This document shows, in pieces, positions 16,519-25,564 of a stretch of DNA of 64,000 bases. The notes below the pieces were generated by a model. It was not told the DNA's origin and did not search any database. It saw nothing but the letters and a program-made list of their open reading frames with translations. The position numbers and the translations under genes were made by a program. This stretch comes from Micavibrio sp. UBA6147 (GTDB taxonomy: Bacteria; Pseudomonadota; Alphaproteobacteria; Micavibrionales; UBA1664), in the NCBI GenBank assembly GCA_002423185.1, contig DIUX01000006.1:277853-341852 (forward strand). The letters are read 5' to 3'. Positions within the stretch are counted from its first letter, which is position 1. Each line of letters starts with the position of its first letter.

Positions 16519-17058
16519 ATGATCAATCCATCTTTTGCCCCGATGATGCTCTGCGCCATTGCCGCCGGCGGCGCGGCGGGGGCTGTGGCGCGGTATGTGA
16601 GCGTCATTGCCATCTATAAATTCTGTGCCGCGCTCAGTGCTATGCTCTACAGCCCTGTTCATACAGCCCCCGCCACCGCGACACCCGCCGCCGCCGAGAA
16701 GACGCGCGGGGCGTTAACGTTGATGCCGTTGTCGCAGCACAACCCGCAATCCATGTCCGGCGTGTTGCGGGATTTTCCGTTTGCGACTTTGGGTGTCAAT
16801 ATCGCCGGATCCATGATTATGGGGGCGCTGATCGTTTTATTCGCCGTCAAATGGACGCCACCGCATGAATTGCGCAATGCCCTGATTATCGGATTTTTGG
16901 GGTCGTACACGACGTTTTCGACGTTTTCGCTCGATGCGATTGTGCTGTTTGAGCGCGGAGCATTTTTGCAAGGCGCGGTTTATATCGGCGCGTCCGTTGC
17001 GCTGTGTATTGGCGGGCTTGCGCTCGGCGCCGCATTAATGCGCCTTGCCATCGCATAA
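16519..17058 (+). CDS. crcB: Fluoride-specific channel CrcB/Fluc with a long loop insert
   Basis: 179 aa, longer than the usual ~125. Family motifs are present: GGAAGAVARY (18-26), FPFATLGVNIAGS (86-98), GFLGSYTTFSTFS (the Phe-box and Na+-binding TTFSTF) and a final hydrophobic helix. CrcB dimers export fluoride passively across the inner membrane. Between RY and FPF there are about 60 residues where ~20 are usual; the extra segment is Ala/Pro/Thr-rich. The normally Gly residue of FP.GTL is Ala. AAGGA lies upstream of ATG 16519. Confidence 0.93.
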   Translation: MINPSFAPMMLCAIAAGGAAGAVARYVSVIAIYKFCAALSAMLYSPVHTAPATATPAAAEKTRGALTLMPLSQHNPQSMSGVLRDFPFATLGVNIAGSMIMGALIVLFAVKWTPPHELRNALIIGFLGSYTTFSTFSLDAIVLFERGAFLQGAVYIGASVALCIGGLALGAALMRLAIA

Positions 17059-17104
17059 AAAATATGCAAAAACAGTTTTTTACACGAATATATTGAAAAA
17101 TGAA

Positions 17105-18157
17105 ATGACCGCAGCAGTCCAGCATATCATCCTTGACGCCTCCGCAGATGGCCAACGCCTTGACCGTTGGCTCAAGAAAACCTATCCGGCGCTGAGCTTC
17201 GGGCAATTGCAAAAACTGATCCGCACCGGACAAATCCGCATTGACGGCAAACGCGCCAAGGGCGACAGCGTTTTGCAAGAGGGGCAGGATATGCGCTTGC
17301 CGCCCGCCTTGACCGGCGCGCCGCCGAAAATGTCCAATTCCCGTTCGCTTGAGCCGACCGACAAAGAACGCGCCCAAATTCGCGGCATGGTGATTTATGA
17401 GGATGATAATTTGATCGCCCTCAACAAACCGCATGGCCTTGCGGTGCAGGGCGGCACAAAGACAACGCACCATATCGACAGACTTTTGCCCGCCCTTGCC
17501 GGCCGCAACGGATTTATTCCGAAGCTCGTCCACCGCATCGACAAAGACACGTCTGGCCTGCTATTACTTGCAAAATCAAATGAATACGCGAAAATTCTTG
17601 CAGAAAAGTTTAAGTCGAGAGATATTCGCAAAACCTATATCGCCCTGTGCGCGCCGACACCGACCATCCATGACGGCACGATCAAGGCCGCCCTTGTCAA
17701 AACATCGCAAGGCCACGGCCATGACCGCGAACAAGTCGTGGTTGACGAAGAATTCGGAAAATCCGCCGTCACCGATTATCGTGTCATTGACCATGCCGGA
17801 CGATCCGCCGCGCTTGTCGCCTTTTTCCCGCGTACCGGACGCACGCACCAGATCAGGGTTCACAGCCAAGTCATGGGCAGCCCGATTCTCGGCGACCCCA
17901 AATACGGCCTCGACCATCGCCGCGTCCACAGCGCGGAAGTCGGCGAATATCTCGAAAACTCCGCCGAAGGATTGCTGGATTTATGCGATTATCGCGGCTT
18001 GCATCTGCACGCCTATGCGGTGCATTTGTCTTTGCCGGGGTATCGCGGCGGGTTGTCGCTCAAGGCACCTTTGTCACGCGAAATTCAATCCAGTATGCGC
18101 CGCCTTGGATTTTCAGGGCTTGACCTTGACCTGATCGATCCCTTCACAAATCCTTAA
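17105..18157 (+). CDS. rluC: RluC/RluD-family 23S rRNA pseudouridine synthase
   Basis: 350 aa from ATG 17105; an earlier in-frame ATG at 17045 would lie inside crcB. An S4 RNA-binding domain (~17-65, RLDRWLKKTYPALSFGQLQK) is followed by the synthase domain with catalytic Asp146 in HRIDKDTSGLLLL and the RTHQIRVH motif. It isomerises uridines in 23S rRNA helices. The NKPHGLAVQGG segment is typical of RluC rather than RluD, but the exact target sites are inferred. No clear ribosome site before the chosen ATG. Confidence 0.92.
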   Translation: MTAAVQHIILDASADGQRLDRWLKKTYPALSFGQLQKLIRTGQIRIDGKRAKGDSVLQEGQDMRLPPALTGAPPKMSNSRSLEPTDKERAQIRGMVIYEDDNLIALNKPHGLAVQGGTKTTHHIDRLLPALAGRNGFIPKLVHRIDKDTSGLLLLAKSNEYAKILAEKFKSRDIRKTYIALCAPTPTIHDGTIKAALVKTSQGHGHDREQVVVDEEFGKSAVTDYRVIDHAGRSAALVAFFPRTGRTHQIRVHSQVMGSPILGDPKYGLDHRRVHSAEVGEYLENSAEGLLDLCDYRGLHLHAYAVHLSLPGYRGGLSLKAPLSREIQSSMRRLGFSGLDLDLIDPFTNP

Positions 18158-18216
18158 GTGTTGATATAATAGAATAATCGAAATTCTAGGTTCCATCCTT
18201 TACGGAAGTCCCGCCC

Positions 18217-19005
18217 ATGAACGAAAATGATAAAAAACTTGCCCGTTTTTCCGTCATCCTCGCCGTTATGTTCCTTCTTGGAGGGCTCATAACCTTCTTT
18301 AAGGACATCGAGTATATTGAGCGCGGACACCCCGCCATCATCATGGCCTATGTTGTGATGTGCGGTGTTTTTTATATTGCGTTTCGGTCTTGGCGCGTTG
18401 GCCTGTCCGCCGTTTGTGTCTTTGCGATGATTTTCCTGCTCGCCTTCGGGGTGCAAAAATATCACTGGCGCAAAGACTATGTTGACGGGCGTACGCAGTT
18501 TTATCTTGAGGAATATATCAAGGAATACCCTTCACTTGAGCAGTATTTGATGGCCAGTTATTTCGGCGGCGAAAACTGGGTCGGGTTCACGAAGAACTGC
18601 GTTGACCCGGTCATGCAGTCCATGCAGGCCGCAAAAGTGCCCGGCGATTGCGCCAGCGCCGAACTCATCAAGAAAAACTATGGCGTCGACGTCAAGCAAG
18701 CCGTTAAGGATTATTTCGCGAAAATGAAGCAAACGGCGCAGCGCATCGAGTCCGGCAAAATGAAAACAGCCAAGCAATATCAAGATTGCGTTGCGGATAA
18801 GAGCTGTGCCGTTGTTCCGATGCTCCCCAAAGGCGTCGACCCCGAGGAGATCAACCCGAATTCCGGCGATTTTATTGATGTGCGCAAAGCGTTTTGGTCC
18901 GTCATGAACGACAAAACCGTGTCGCCGGAGGTTTGCGAGTATATCAAGCTGTGTAAAGTTTTGGTCAAAATGAACATTGTTGACCCAAACAAAATGGACC
19001 TTTAG
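18217..19005 (+). CDS. Membrane-anchored hypothetical protein with paired cysteines
   Basis: 262 aa. Three N-terminal membrane helices (~10-28, 39-57, 61-80) are followed by a ~180-residue soluble domain with regularly placed Cys: NC..DC in residues ~128-145, DC and SC (DCVADKSCAVV), CEY and KLC near the end. Paired Cys suggest disulfides in a periplasmic domain (inference). No enzyme motif is seen and I do not recognise the family. Isolated between rluC and the ATP12 gene, same strand. Confidence 0.7.
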   Translation: MNENDKKLARFSVILAVMFLLGGLITFFKDIEYIERGHPAIIMAYVVMCGVFYIAFRSWRVGLSAVCVFAMIFLLAFGVQKYHWRKDYVDGRTQFYLEEYIKEYPSLEQYLMASYFGGENWVGFTKNCVDPVMQSMQAAKVPGDCASAELIKKNYGVDVKQAVKDYFAKMKQTAQRIESGKMKTAKQYQDCVADKSCAVVPMLPKGVDPEEINPNSGDFIDVRKAFWSVMNDKTVSPEVCEYIKLCKVLVKMNIVDPNKMDL

Positions 19006-19007
19006 GC

Positions 19008-19042
19008 TTTGGGCATTAGGCATTAGGCGTTAAGCATCAGGC
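19008..19042. repeat. Short imperfect tandem repeat of GGCATTA units
   Basis: Units ggcatta, ggcatta, ggcgtta, agcatca and ggcac follow one another in the 64-base gap between the membrane protein and the ATP12 gene. Copy number may vary by slippage, but it lies outside both reading frames. Confidence 0.5.
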
Positions 19043-19069
19043 ACAGGAGCGCGAGGGCGAGCCCTCCCC

Positions 19070-19780
19070 ATGAAACGATTCTATACTTTGGTGAGCATCA
19101 GCGATACGGAGTCTGGGCATGTCGTGTGCCTTGACGGAAAACCCATCAAAACCCCCATGCGACACACTTTGGCCGCCCCGACAAAGGCGCTCGCCCTTGC
19201 CATTCAAAAAGAATGGGCGGCGCAGGGCGAGATGATTTTGCCGCAATCCATGCCGGTGACGCAGATTACATCAACCTGCCTTGACCGTATAGCCCAGCGC
19301 GACGGCGAAGCCAAAGACGAAATTAAACGATATTTCGAGAGCGATTTGCTCTATTTCCGCACCAACCACCCGCCGGAATTAATCCAGCGCCAAAACGCCG
19401 TGTGGAACCCGTGGACAGAATGGGCGCAGGACAAGTTCGGAACCCTGCCCAAAACAACAACGAGCCTCACTGTGCCCGCCATGCCGCCGGCAACGATGGA
19501 GAGTTTTGCGGCTTTTTTAGACCAGCTTGAGCCCCTGCGCCTCACCGTCATGGCGCTTATGACCGCGACAACCGGATCGGCGATCCTCGCCGCCGCGCTG
19601 TTGACGCGGGCGATCTCCGCCGACCAAGTGTTTGATGCGGTGTTCTGTGAAGAATTATTCTATGTCGATTTATATGACATTGCCCATAACGGCCCCGACC
19701 CTGCGCAGGAAAAGAAACAAAACGCGGTCATTGCCGATGTGAAGGCTTGTATTGATTTCCTCGCCGCGCTTGATGATTGA
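19070..19780 (+). CDS. ATP12-family F1-ATPase assembly chaperone
   Basis: 236 aa. ATP12 binds the alpha subunit of F1 during assembly; bacterial copies are largely confined to alphaproteobacteria and the protein is mitochondrial in eukaryotes, so it is a lineage marker. Family features seen are the N-terminal VCLDGKPIKTPMRHTL, the AIQKEWAAQG helix, MPVTQITSTCLDR and DLLYFRTNHPPELI. The length is normal. It is convergent with the membrane protein gene at 19787, only six bases away. Confidence 0.93.
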   Translation: MKRFYTLVSISDTESGHVVCLDGKPIKTPMRHTLAAPTKALALAIQKEWAAQGEMILPQSMPVTQITSTCLDRIAQRDGEAKDEIKRYFESDLLYFRTNHPPELIQRQNAVWNPWTEWAQDKFGTLPKTTTSLTVPAMPPATMESFAAFLDQLEPLRLTVMALMTATTGSAILAAALLTRAISADQVFDAVFCEELFYVDLYDIAHNGPDPAQEKKQNAVIADVKACIDFLAALDD

Positions 19781-19786
19781 CGGTTT

Positions 19787-20341
19787 TTAGGAACGCCATG
19801 CCTTTGGCGACACGGGAAGGCCAGCTTTAAGCGCCGTCCATCCATACCACAAGCGATAGAAAATATAGGCTGCAAGCGGGACAAAGCCGATCATATGACC
19901 GATTTTACTGATGGTGACGTTGGCCTGTTTATACCGCTCCATATAGTCGGCCATTTCCTGCTCAACCAAGACGTGTCCGCTTGCGATGCTTGCCTGCATT
20001 TCATCAATGACCGTGCCGTCACCCCATATGAACACGACAGCCGCGGTGACGATGATACTCACCACGGATAAATATGAAAAACGCCAAAACAGTGTTACCA
20101 GAAACTGAGCCTGCAAAACACCGTTTTGCTTTTCTTCCTCTGCTGCGATTTTCTTTTCTTTTCCTCGCAAGCGGTAGAGCGCAATGATCAGGACGATCAT
20201 CAGCAACATTCCCACCCCCATGAGTGAATCAATCGGCACGACAAACAAAGCCGCAATCAGCAAGAACCCTGCATAATACAGCTCCAAACGGCCTTTCAAT
20301 GCCGATATATCAGCATGGTTTGAGGGGGATTCTGTCGTCAT
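19787..20341 (-). CDS. Four-helix integral membrane protein, unknown function
   Basis: 184 aa. Two closely spaced helices (~22-38 and 42-57), a charged cytoplasmic segment (RGKEKKIAAEEEKQN), then helices at about 86-106 and 148-166. No catalytic or transport motif. It follows mutL at an 80-base distance on the same strand, which may reflect cotranscription without shared function. The family is not recognised. Confidence 0.7.
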   Translation of the reverse strand: MTTESPSNHADISALKGRLELYYAGFLLIAALFVVPIDSLMGVGMLLMIVLIIALYRLRGKEKKIAAEEEKQNGVLQAQFLVTLFWRFSYLSVVSIIVTAAVVFIWGDGTVIDEMQASIASGHVLVEQEMADYMERYKQANVTISKIGHMIGFVPLAAYIFYRLWYGWTALKAGLPVSPKAWRS

Positions 20342-20421
20342 GGCTTGTGTCCTTACGGCGTGGCTTAATTGATCCTATGAATGGGTATTGTAGCGCCGAA
20401 TGATGGGTGCGGGCAAGGTGC

Positions 20422-22398
20422 CTAAATACGACCGAAGAGTTTTTCAATGTCTTTTAAGGCCAGACGGATATAGGTCGGGCGGCCGTGGTTGCACTGGGCG
20501 GAGGATGGGGTTTGTTCCATTTCGCGGAGCAAGGCGTTCATTTCATCCACATTCAAAATGCGCCCCGACCGCACCGAACCGTGACACGCCTTGGTCGCCA
20601 GAAAATGGTTGAGGACATCCTTTAAATTATCGGCGCGGTCATGCGCCTCCAGCGCGTCGGCTAGGTCGTGGATTAATTCAGGAATATTCAATCGATCCGC
20701 CAAAATTGCGGGGACTTCGCGCACGATGACGGAGTCTTTGCCAAAGGCCTCCACGACCATTCCATGGGTCATCAGCGTGTCAGATGCGGCGCACACAGCC
20801 TCGGCTTGATCCTCGCTCAAGGCCACGACTTCGGGCATGAGGAGGATTTGGCGCTCGATCCCGTTGTCTTCGACCTGGCGCTTGAGGCGTTCATAGACCA
20901 AGCGTTCATGGGCGGCATGTTGGTCGATGATGACCATGCCGTCCGCCGATTGGGCGATGATGTAGTTTTTGTGGATTTGCGCCCGCGCCGCACCGAGGGG
21001 ATAGGCCGCGGCGGGCGCTTCGATTCCGCCGCCGCTATTGCCGCCGCCACCTTGTGGGTCATATGACCCGATATTGACACCGTCAACCGTGCCAACAATA
21101 GAAAATCCGCCATCTCCAAGCGCGTCATCGTAACGGGCATGGGGTGCGGGTTCCCACAGGGCGGGAGTGATCTGCGCGTTGGCGGAGGACTGGGCATAGG
21201 ATAAGGATGGTGATGCACCATAGGACGCGCCGCGGTGGCCTCCGCCAGCATAGCCATAGCCCCCCGCGGTTGATCCTGCTGATGCACCAGAAATTGACGC
21301 ACCTAGCCGCGCCAGCGCATCGCCGGAGAGCGATGATGACACGCGAAAACCATTTTCCAACAAAGCGTTTTGCAAGGCGGTGAAGACCAGACCGCGAATG
21401 GCGGTGGGCTGGCGAAAACGCAGCTCGGTCTTCGCCGGATGGACGTTGACGTCGACATAGGCGGGGTCAATATCGAAAAACAGGACGACTTCGGGGAAAC
21501 GATCCCGCGCCAAAACATCGGCATAGGCGGCGCGGATCGTGCCCATCAATAAACGGTCGCGCACAGGGCGTCCATTGACGAACAGATATTGATGGAGGCT
21601 GTTGCCGCGGCTGTGCGTTGGCAAGCTGGCGAAGCCTTTGAGGGTGATGGCGTCGCGCGCAGACGCCACAATCATCACGTTTTGTTTGAAGTCATCGCCC
21701 AATATGTCGGACAGGCGGGACAAGCGCGCCTCGTCTAGCCCATCCCCTGCCCCAGCTCCTGCACCAGCTCCTGCTCCAGCCCCTATTGAGGCGAGGCAAG
21801 GGTGATAGGAAAATTGCGTGCGCCCGCCGTGAATGCATTTGAATGCGATGTCGGGATAGGCCATGGCAAGGCGCGACAAAGTGGTTTTAACGGTTTGGAT
21901 TTCGCTGCGCTCTGTTTTAAGGAATTTCAAACGCGCGGGCGTGGAAAAGAATAAATCGCGCACTTCAATGCGGGTTCCGGCCTGACGCGGGGATGGGCGG
22001 ATATCGCCGATCGCGCCGCCTTCAACCTCGACTTCCCAGCCCTCGGCGGAGTCCTTGTGGCGGGTGGCGAGCTTCATACGGCTGACCGATGCGATGGACG
22101 GGATAGCCTCCCCCCGAAACCCCAACGTCACAATATTCGATAAATCGCTGGTCGCCAATTTGGAGGTCGCGTGGCGTTGCAGGCACAGGGCGATATCGGT
22201 GCGATCCATGCCGATGCCGTCATCATCGACGACAATCAAACTCTTGCCGCCGTCGCGCAGCTCGACCGTGATGGTCGTTGCCCCCGCGTCAATACTGTTT
22301 TCGACCAGCTCCTTAACCACGGATGCCGGATTTTCGACCACTTCGCCAGCGGCAATTTGATTAACGAGGGTTTCGGGCAATTGCCTGATAACCGCCAT
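20422..22398 (-). CDS. mutL: DNA mismatch repair protein MutL, endonuclease type
   Basis: 658 aa. GHKL ATPase N-terminus: ELVENSIDAGA with the catalytic Glu near residue 30, DDDGIGM and GFRGEAIPSIASVS. The C-terminal domain has DQHAAHERLVYE (Asp492, Glu498, Glu503), which fits the DQHA(X)2E(X)4E metal-binding motif of MutL proteins that nick DNA themselves, plus a C-terminal CNHGRPT motif. A run of (Gly-Ala) units occupies residues 206-220 in the transducer part of the ATPase region. The linker near 370-400 is Gly/Ser/Ala-rich. AGGGAA precedes the ATG. No MutS or MutH in the window. Confidence 0.97.
   Translation of the reverse strand: MAVIRQLPETLVNQIAAGEVVENPASVVKELVENSIDAGATTITVELRDGGKSLIVVDDDGIGMDRTDIALCLQRHATSKLATSDLSNIVTLGFRGEAIPSIASVSRMKLATRHKDSAEGWEVEVEGGAIGDIRPSPRQAGTRIEVRDLFFSTPARLKFLKTERSEIQTVKTTLSRLAMAYPDIAFKCIHGGRTQFSYHPCLASIGAGAGAGAGAGAGDGLDEARLSRLSDILGDDFKQNVMIVASARDAITLKGFASLPTHSRGNSLHQYLFVNGRPVRDRLLMGTIRAAYADVLARDRFPEVVLFFDIDPAYVDVNVHPAKTELRFRQPTAIRGLVFTALQNALLENGFRVSSSLSGDALARLGASISGASAGSTAGGYGYAGGGHRGASYGASPSLSYAQSSANAQITPALWEPAPHARYDDALGDGGFSIVGTVDGVNIGSYDPQGGGGNSGGGIEAPAAAYPLGAARAQIHKNYIIAQSADGMVIIDQHAAHERLVYERLKRQVEDNGIERQILLMPEVVALSEDQAEAVCAASDTLMTHGMVVEAFGKDSVIVREVPAILADRLNIPELIHDLADALEAHDRADNLKDVLNHFLATKACHGSVRSGRILNVDEMNALLREMEQTPSSAQCNHGRPTYIRLALKDIEKLFGRI
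21745..21780 (-). repeat. 36-base Gly-Ala-coding repeat inside mutL
   Basis: Three imperfect 12-base units of the form GCTGGAGCAGGA code for the Gly-Ala run of MutL. It is in frame, so gain or loss of 6- or 12-base units would lengthen or shorten the protein without a frameshift. Confidence 0.75.
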
Positions 22399-22437
22399 GG
22401 TGATTCCCTGATCTAAATCTTATAGAGAATCGGCAGT

Positions 22438-23787
22438 TTATAGCACTTCTACGCCGGGGTCGAGAACTGCGTCTTCCAAATTCGCATCACCAAAGATGGT
22501 TCCATCGATTTTGGCGCCGGTGAGGTCGGCTTTGCGCAGGTCACAGCCGCTGAAATCCGCGTAGGATAAGTCGGCATTGGTGAGGCGGATGCCCGCCATG
22601 CGGGCGTTTTTCATGACGCTGTAGCGCAAGGATGCGCCGATCATGTTGACGGGTTGAACACGCTTAACACCGCCGACACTGAACAACAGGGGCGAAAGAT
22701 TCGCGCCGCTAAAGTCACAGCGCGACAGACGGGCGCCTTTGAAAGACGAGCCGCGCACATCGGCCTTCACAAACAGACAATCGCGGAAATCGCTCTCATC
22801 CAGCACCGCGCTTTGCATTTCGGTGGTAGAAAAATCCTGATTCAAGAAGTTAGCGCCCACAGCATGCATCGCGGTGAGTGAGAATTTTTTAAGGTCGTCA
22901 ACGTCCCGAAGGTCAAAGCCGCTCAGATCCAGCTGTTTGCCCTCGCCGCCGCCCGTGGCAACCCAGACAGCATGTTCCTTCAGGAGCTGGTCAAGCGGTT
23001 TGCCGAGTTCGGAAATATCGGCGCCAGTGGCCTTTTCCGTGATGGCATTTTCAAAATCCGCGCCGGCCTTTTCAACCATCGCCATGACGGTTTTTTCCAT
23101 GATCGAGTTGCGCAGATTGGCGCCGCGCAAATCGGTTCCGGTGAGGTCAGAGTGGCTGAGATTCGCGCCTTCAAGATTGGCGTTTTTAAGGTCGGCGCCT
23201 TGGATTGTCACGCTGCTCATATCCGCATCGGCGAAGTCGGCATTGGCGGCGCGGACTGCGGAGAGGTTGGTTTTCATCATCCGTGCGCCGGTAAAGACGG
23301 TGCGGGCGGTTTGTTCCTCGCCCCGCGCAGTGTGGCGGTCGGATAAGTGGCCTTTGACGCCGGCTCCCTTTTCCATGATGCGGCCTTCGCGAAGGTCGGC
23401 GGATTTAAGGTCGGCACCCGACAAATTCGCGCCCGCAACAAAGGCACCACGAAAATCGGCACGCACGAAACAGGCGTTTTCAAGGTTGGCGCGGCGCATG
23501 TCGCAAGCAAAAAATGTTGCGGAGGTAAAGGTTCCGCCCGACAAATTCGCCCCGATGAAGCATGAGCCCGTGAAGTCGGCATGCGACAAGTCGCGTCCGG
23601 ACATGCTTAGCCCCGAAAGGTTTTTGAATTTGATAATCGCTCTTGCGCCGCCGTTTTGTCCCTTCAGATAAACCTCATGCTTGCGCATGATCTCGTCCAG
23701 TTCTTGCTGGCTGAGATGGGACATCACGATATCATTACGACTTGAATTCATTACGGGGCGTCTTTGTTGAAGAGTGTCTTTTTTCAC
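22438..23787 (-). CDS. Pentapeptide-repeat protein
   Basis: 449 aa from a GTG at 23787; ATGs at 23751 and 23724 are alternatives. Two blocks of A(D/N)LXX repeats (for example LSHADFTGSCFIGANLSGG and LRGANLRNSI, and again LTNADLSYADFSGCDLRK at the C-terminus) are expected to fold into right-handed beta helices, split by a ~75-residue helical linker. The N-terminal ~40 residues (LSQQELDEIMRKHEVYLKG) form a conserved-looking leader helix. Such proteins can mimic DNA or act as adaptors, but most have no known role. It is the single gene between pgi and mutL. Not a Qnr-like gyrase protector by length or layout, though that is not excluded. Confidence 0.85.
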   Translation of the reverse strand: MKKDTLQQRRPVMNSSRNDIVMSHLSQQELDEIMRKHEVYLKGQNGGARAIIKFKNLSGLSMSGRDLSHADFTGSCFIGANLSGGTFTSATFFACDMRRANLENACFVRADFRGAFVAGANLSGADLKSADLREGRIMEKGAGVKGHLSDRHTARGEEQTARTVFTGARMMKTNLSAVRAANADFADADMSSVTIQGADLKNANLEGANLSHSDLTGTDLRGANLRNSIMEKTVMAMVEKAGADFENAITEKATGADISELGKPLDQLLKEHAVWVATGGGEGKQLDLSGFDLRDVDDLKKFSLTAMHAVGANFLNQDFSTTEMQSAVLDESDFRDCLFVKADVRGSSFKGARLSRCDFSGANLSPLLFSVGGVKRVQPVNMIGASLRYSVMKNARMAGIRLTNADLSYADFSGCDLRKADLTGAKIDGTIFGDANLEDAVLDPGVEVL

Positions 23788-23933
23788 GAATGAAATCAGA
23801 CTATGTTGGACGATGATGACATGGAGTGATTAACAAAGTCTTATTTTGTAATAATTTCAGGGAATACGCAAGCCCCTTGAAAAGCCCGTCACAAGAGCGC
23901 CACACGCGCAAAACATCTGTGAAAAATGCGCTT

Positions 23934-25529
23934 TTAAGGCTTTGGCTTCGCGCCGGAACGCGCCAGAATATCCGCCGCCATGTCTTTGCCGAGCTGGACG
24001 CCCCATTGATCGAAGCTGTTTAAATTCCAAACCGCGCCCTGAACAAAGACTTTGTGCTCATACATCGCAACCAGCATCCCCAGCGCACGGGCATCAAGCC
24101 GCGGCAAGGAAAACACATGCGCCGGACGCCCACCGTCAAACACGCTGTGGCGGGCGACGAGGTCGAGCGCGGCACCGTCATATTTCGGCGCCAGTTTGGC
24201 GCGGGCTTGGCCCAGTGTTTGGCCTTCGCTCAGGGCTTTGACCTGCGCCCGCAAATGGGCGTTCAAAACCTCGTGATGCGCGGCATCGGCACAAGGGGTG
24301 CGCAATTCGATGAAATCCGCGGGGATGATTTGTGTGCCTTGGTGGAGGAGCTGATAAAAGGCGTGCTGGCCATTCGTTCCGGCCTGACCGAAAATGACGG
24401 GCGCGGTGTGATAGTCAACCGCATGACCATCACGATCAACGGATTTACCGTTTGATTCCATCTCTAATTGCTGGAGATAGGCGGGCAGCAGGTTTAAACG
24501 CTGGGCATAGGGCAACACCGCCAAAGACGCGCAATCCAAAAAATTGCGATAAAATATACCGCTTAGGCCGACCAAAACGGGGATGTTGCGGTCAAGCGGC
24601 GCAGTTTCGAAATGGCTGTCCATTGCCTGCGCTCCCGCGAGCAGTTCTTCAAACCCGTCATAGCCGATTCCGGCGCAAATGCTTAAGCCCACAGCCGACC
24701 ACAGGCTGAACCGTCCGCCGACCCAATCCCAAAATCCGAACATGTTGGCGGGATCGATGCCAAAATCCTGAACCGCTTTGGCGTTGGTGCTCACCGCCAC
24801 GAAATGTTTTGATACAGCCGCGGGGTCTTTGACGCCCGACAACAACCACGCCCGCGCCGAGGCCGCATTCATCATGGTTTCTTGGGTTGTGAACGTCTTT
24901 GACGTGACGATGAACAGGGTGGTTTCGGGGTTTAGCCCCTCCAGCGTGTCCGATAAATGCGCCCCGTCAACATTCGATACGAAATGCACGCGCGGCCCCG
25001 CGGTTTTTGCCCCGCCCGTCTTTGCGTTATGCTTCAAGGCTTCGTAGATCATATAGGGGCCAAGGTCAGAGCCGCCAATGCCGATATTCACAACATCGGT
25101 GATGGGCTTGCCGGTATGTCCAGTCCATGTGCCGCCGCGCAAGGCGTTCGCGAAAACCTCCATCCGCGCCAAAACGGCGTGAATATCCGGCATAACGGGT
25201 TGCCCCGCAACAGCAAATCCCGCCTTTGGACGCGCCCGCAGCGCCGTATGCAGCACGGCGCGGTTTTCGGTGTTATTGATGGGGTCGCCTGCGAACATCT
25301 TGCTGCGCTTGGCTTCCAGCCCCGTAGCGCGGGCAAGGTCGAGCAATAAATCGCGCGTTTTGGGGGTCATTAAACCGCGCGTAAAATCCGCCACAAACCC
25401 ATCCAGATCAACAACCAAGGATTGGTCGTCACGATGCGATGATTGCGCGGCCTTGAGCCCCGATTGACGCAAGGATGCGGCGTGATCGGCCAAAGCCTTC
25501 CATTGTTGTGTCGATGTCAGTGCGCTCAT
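23934..25529 (-). CDS. pgi: Glucose-6-phosphate isomerase
   Basis: 531 aa. Interconverts glucose-6-P and fructose-6-P in the cytoplasm. The substrate-binding GIGGSDLGP, the PGI signature GGRFSLWSAVGLSI and the QLEMESNGKSV region with the catalytic Glu are all present, and the C-terminal LGKDMAAD helix is intact. The N-terminus begins MSALTSTQQWKAL with no extension. It lies 35 bases downstream of the inactive M16 gene on the same strand. Confidence 0.96.
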   Translation of the reverse strand: MSALTSTQQWKALADHAASLRQSGLKAAQSSHRDDQSLVVDLDGFVADFTRGLMTPKTRDLLLDLARATGLEAKRSKMFAGDPINNTENRAVLHTALRARPKAGFAVAGQPVMPDIHAVLARMEVFANALRGGTWTGHTGKPITDVVNIGIGGSDLGPYMIYEALKHNAKTGGAKTAGPRVHFVSNVDGAHLSDTLEGLNPETTLFIVTSKTFTTQETMMNAASARAWLLSGVKDPAAVSKHFVAVSTNAKAVQDFGIDPANMFGFWDWVGGRFSLWSAVGLSICAGIGYDGFEELLAGAQAMDSHFETAPLDRNIPVLVGLSGIFYRNFLDCASLAVLPYAQRLNLLPAYLQQLEMESNGKSVDRDGHAVDYHTAPVIFGQAGTNGQHAFYQLLHQGTQIIPADFIELRTPCADAAHHEVLNAHLRAQVKALSEGQTLGQARAKLAPKYDGAALDLVARHSVFDGGRPAHVFSLPRLDARALGMLVAMYEHKVFVQGAVWNLNSFDQWGVQLGKDMAADILARSGAKPKP

Positions 25530-25564
25530 ATCGTTTTTATGTCCGTGCTGTGTGTATTTGGGTT

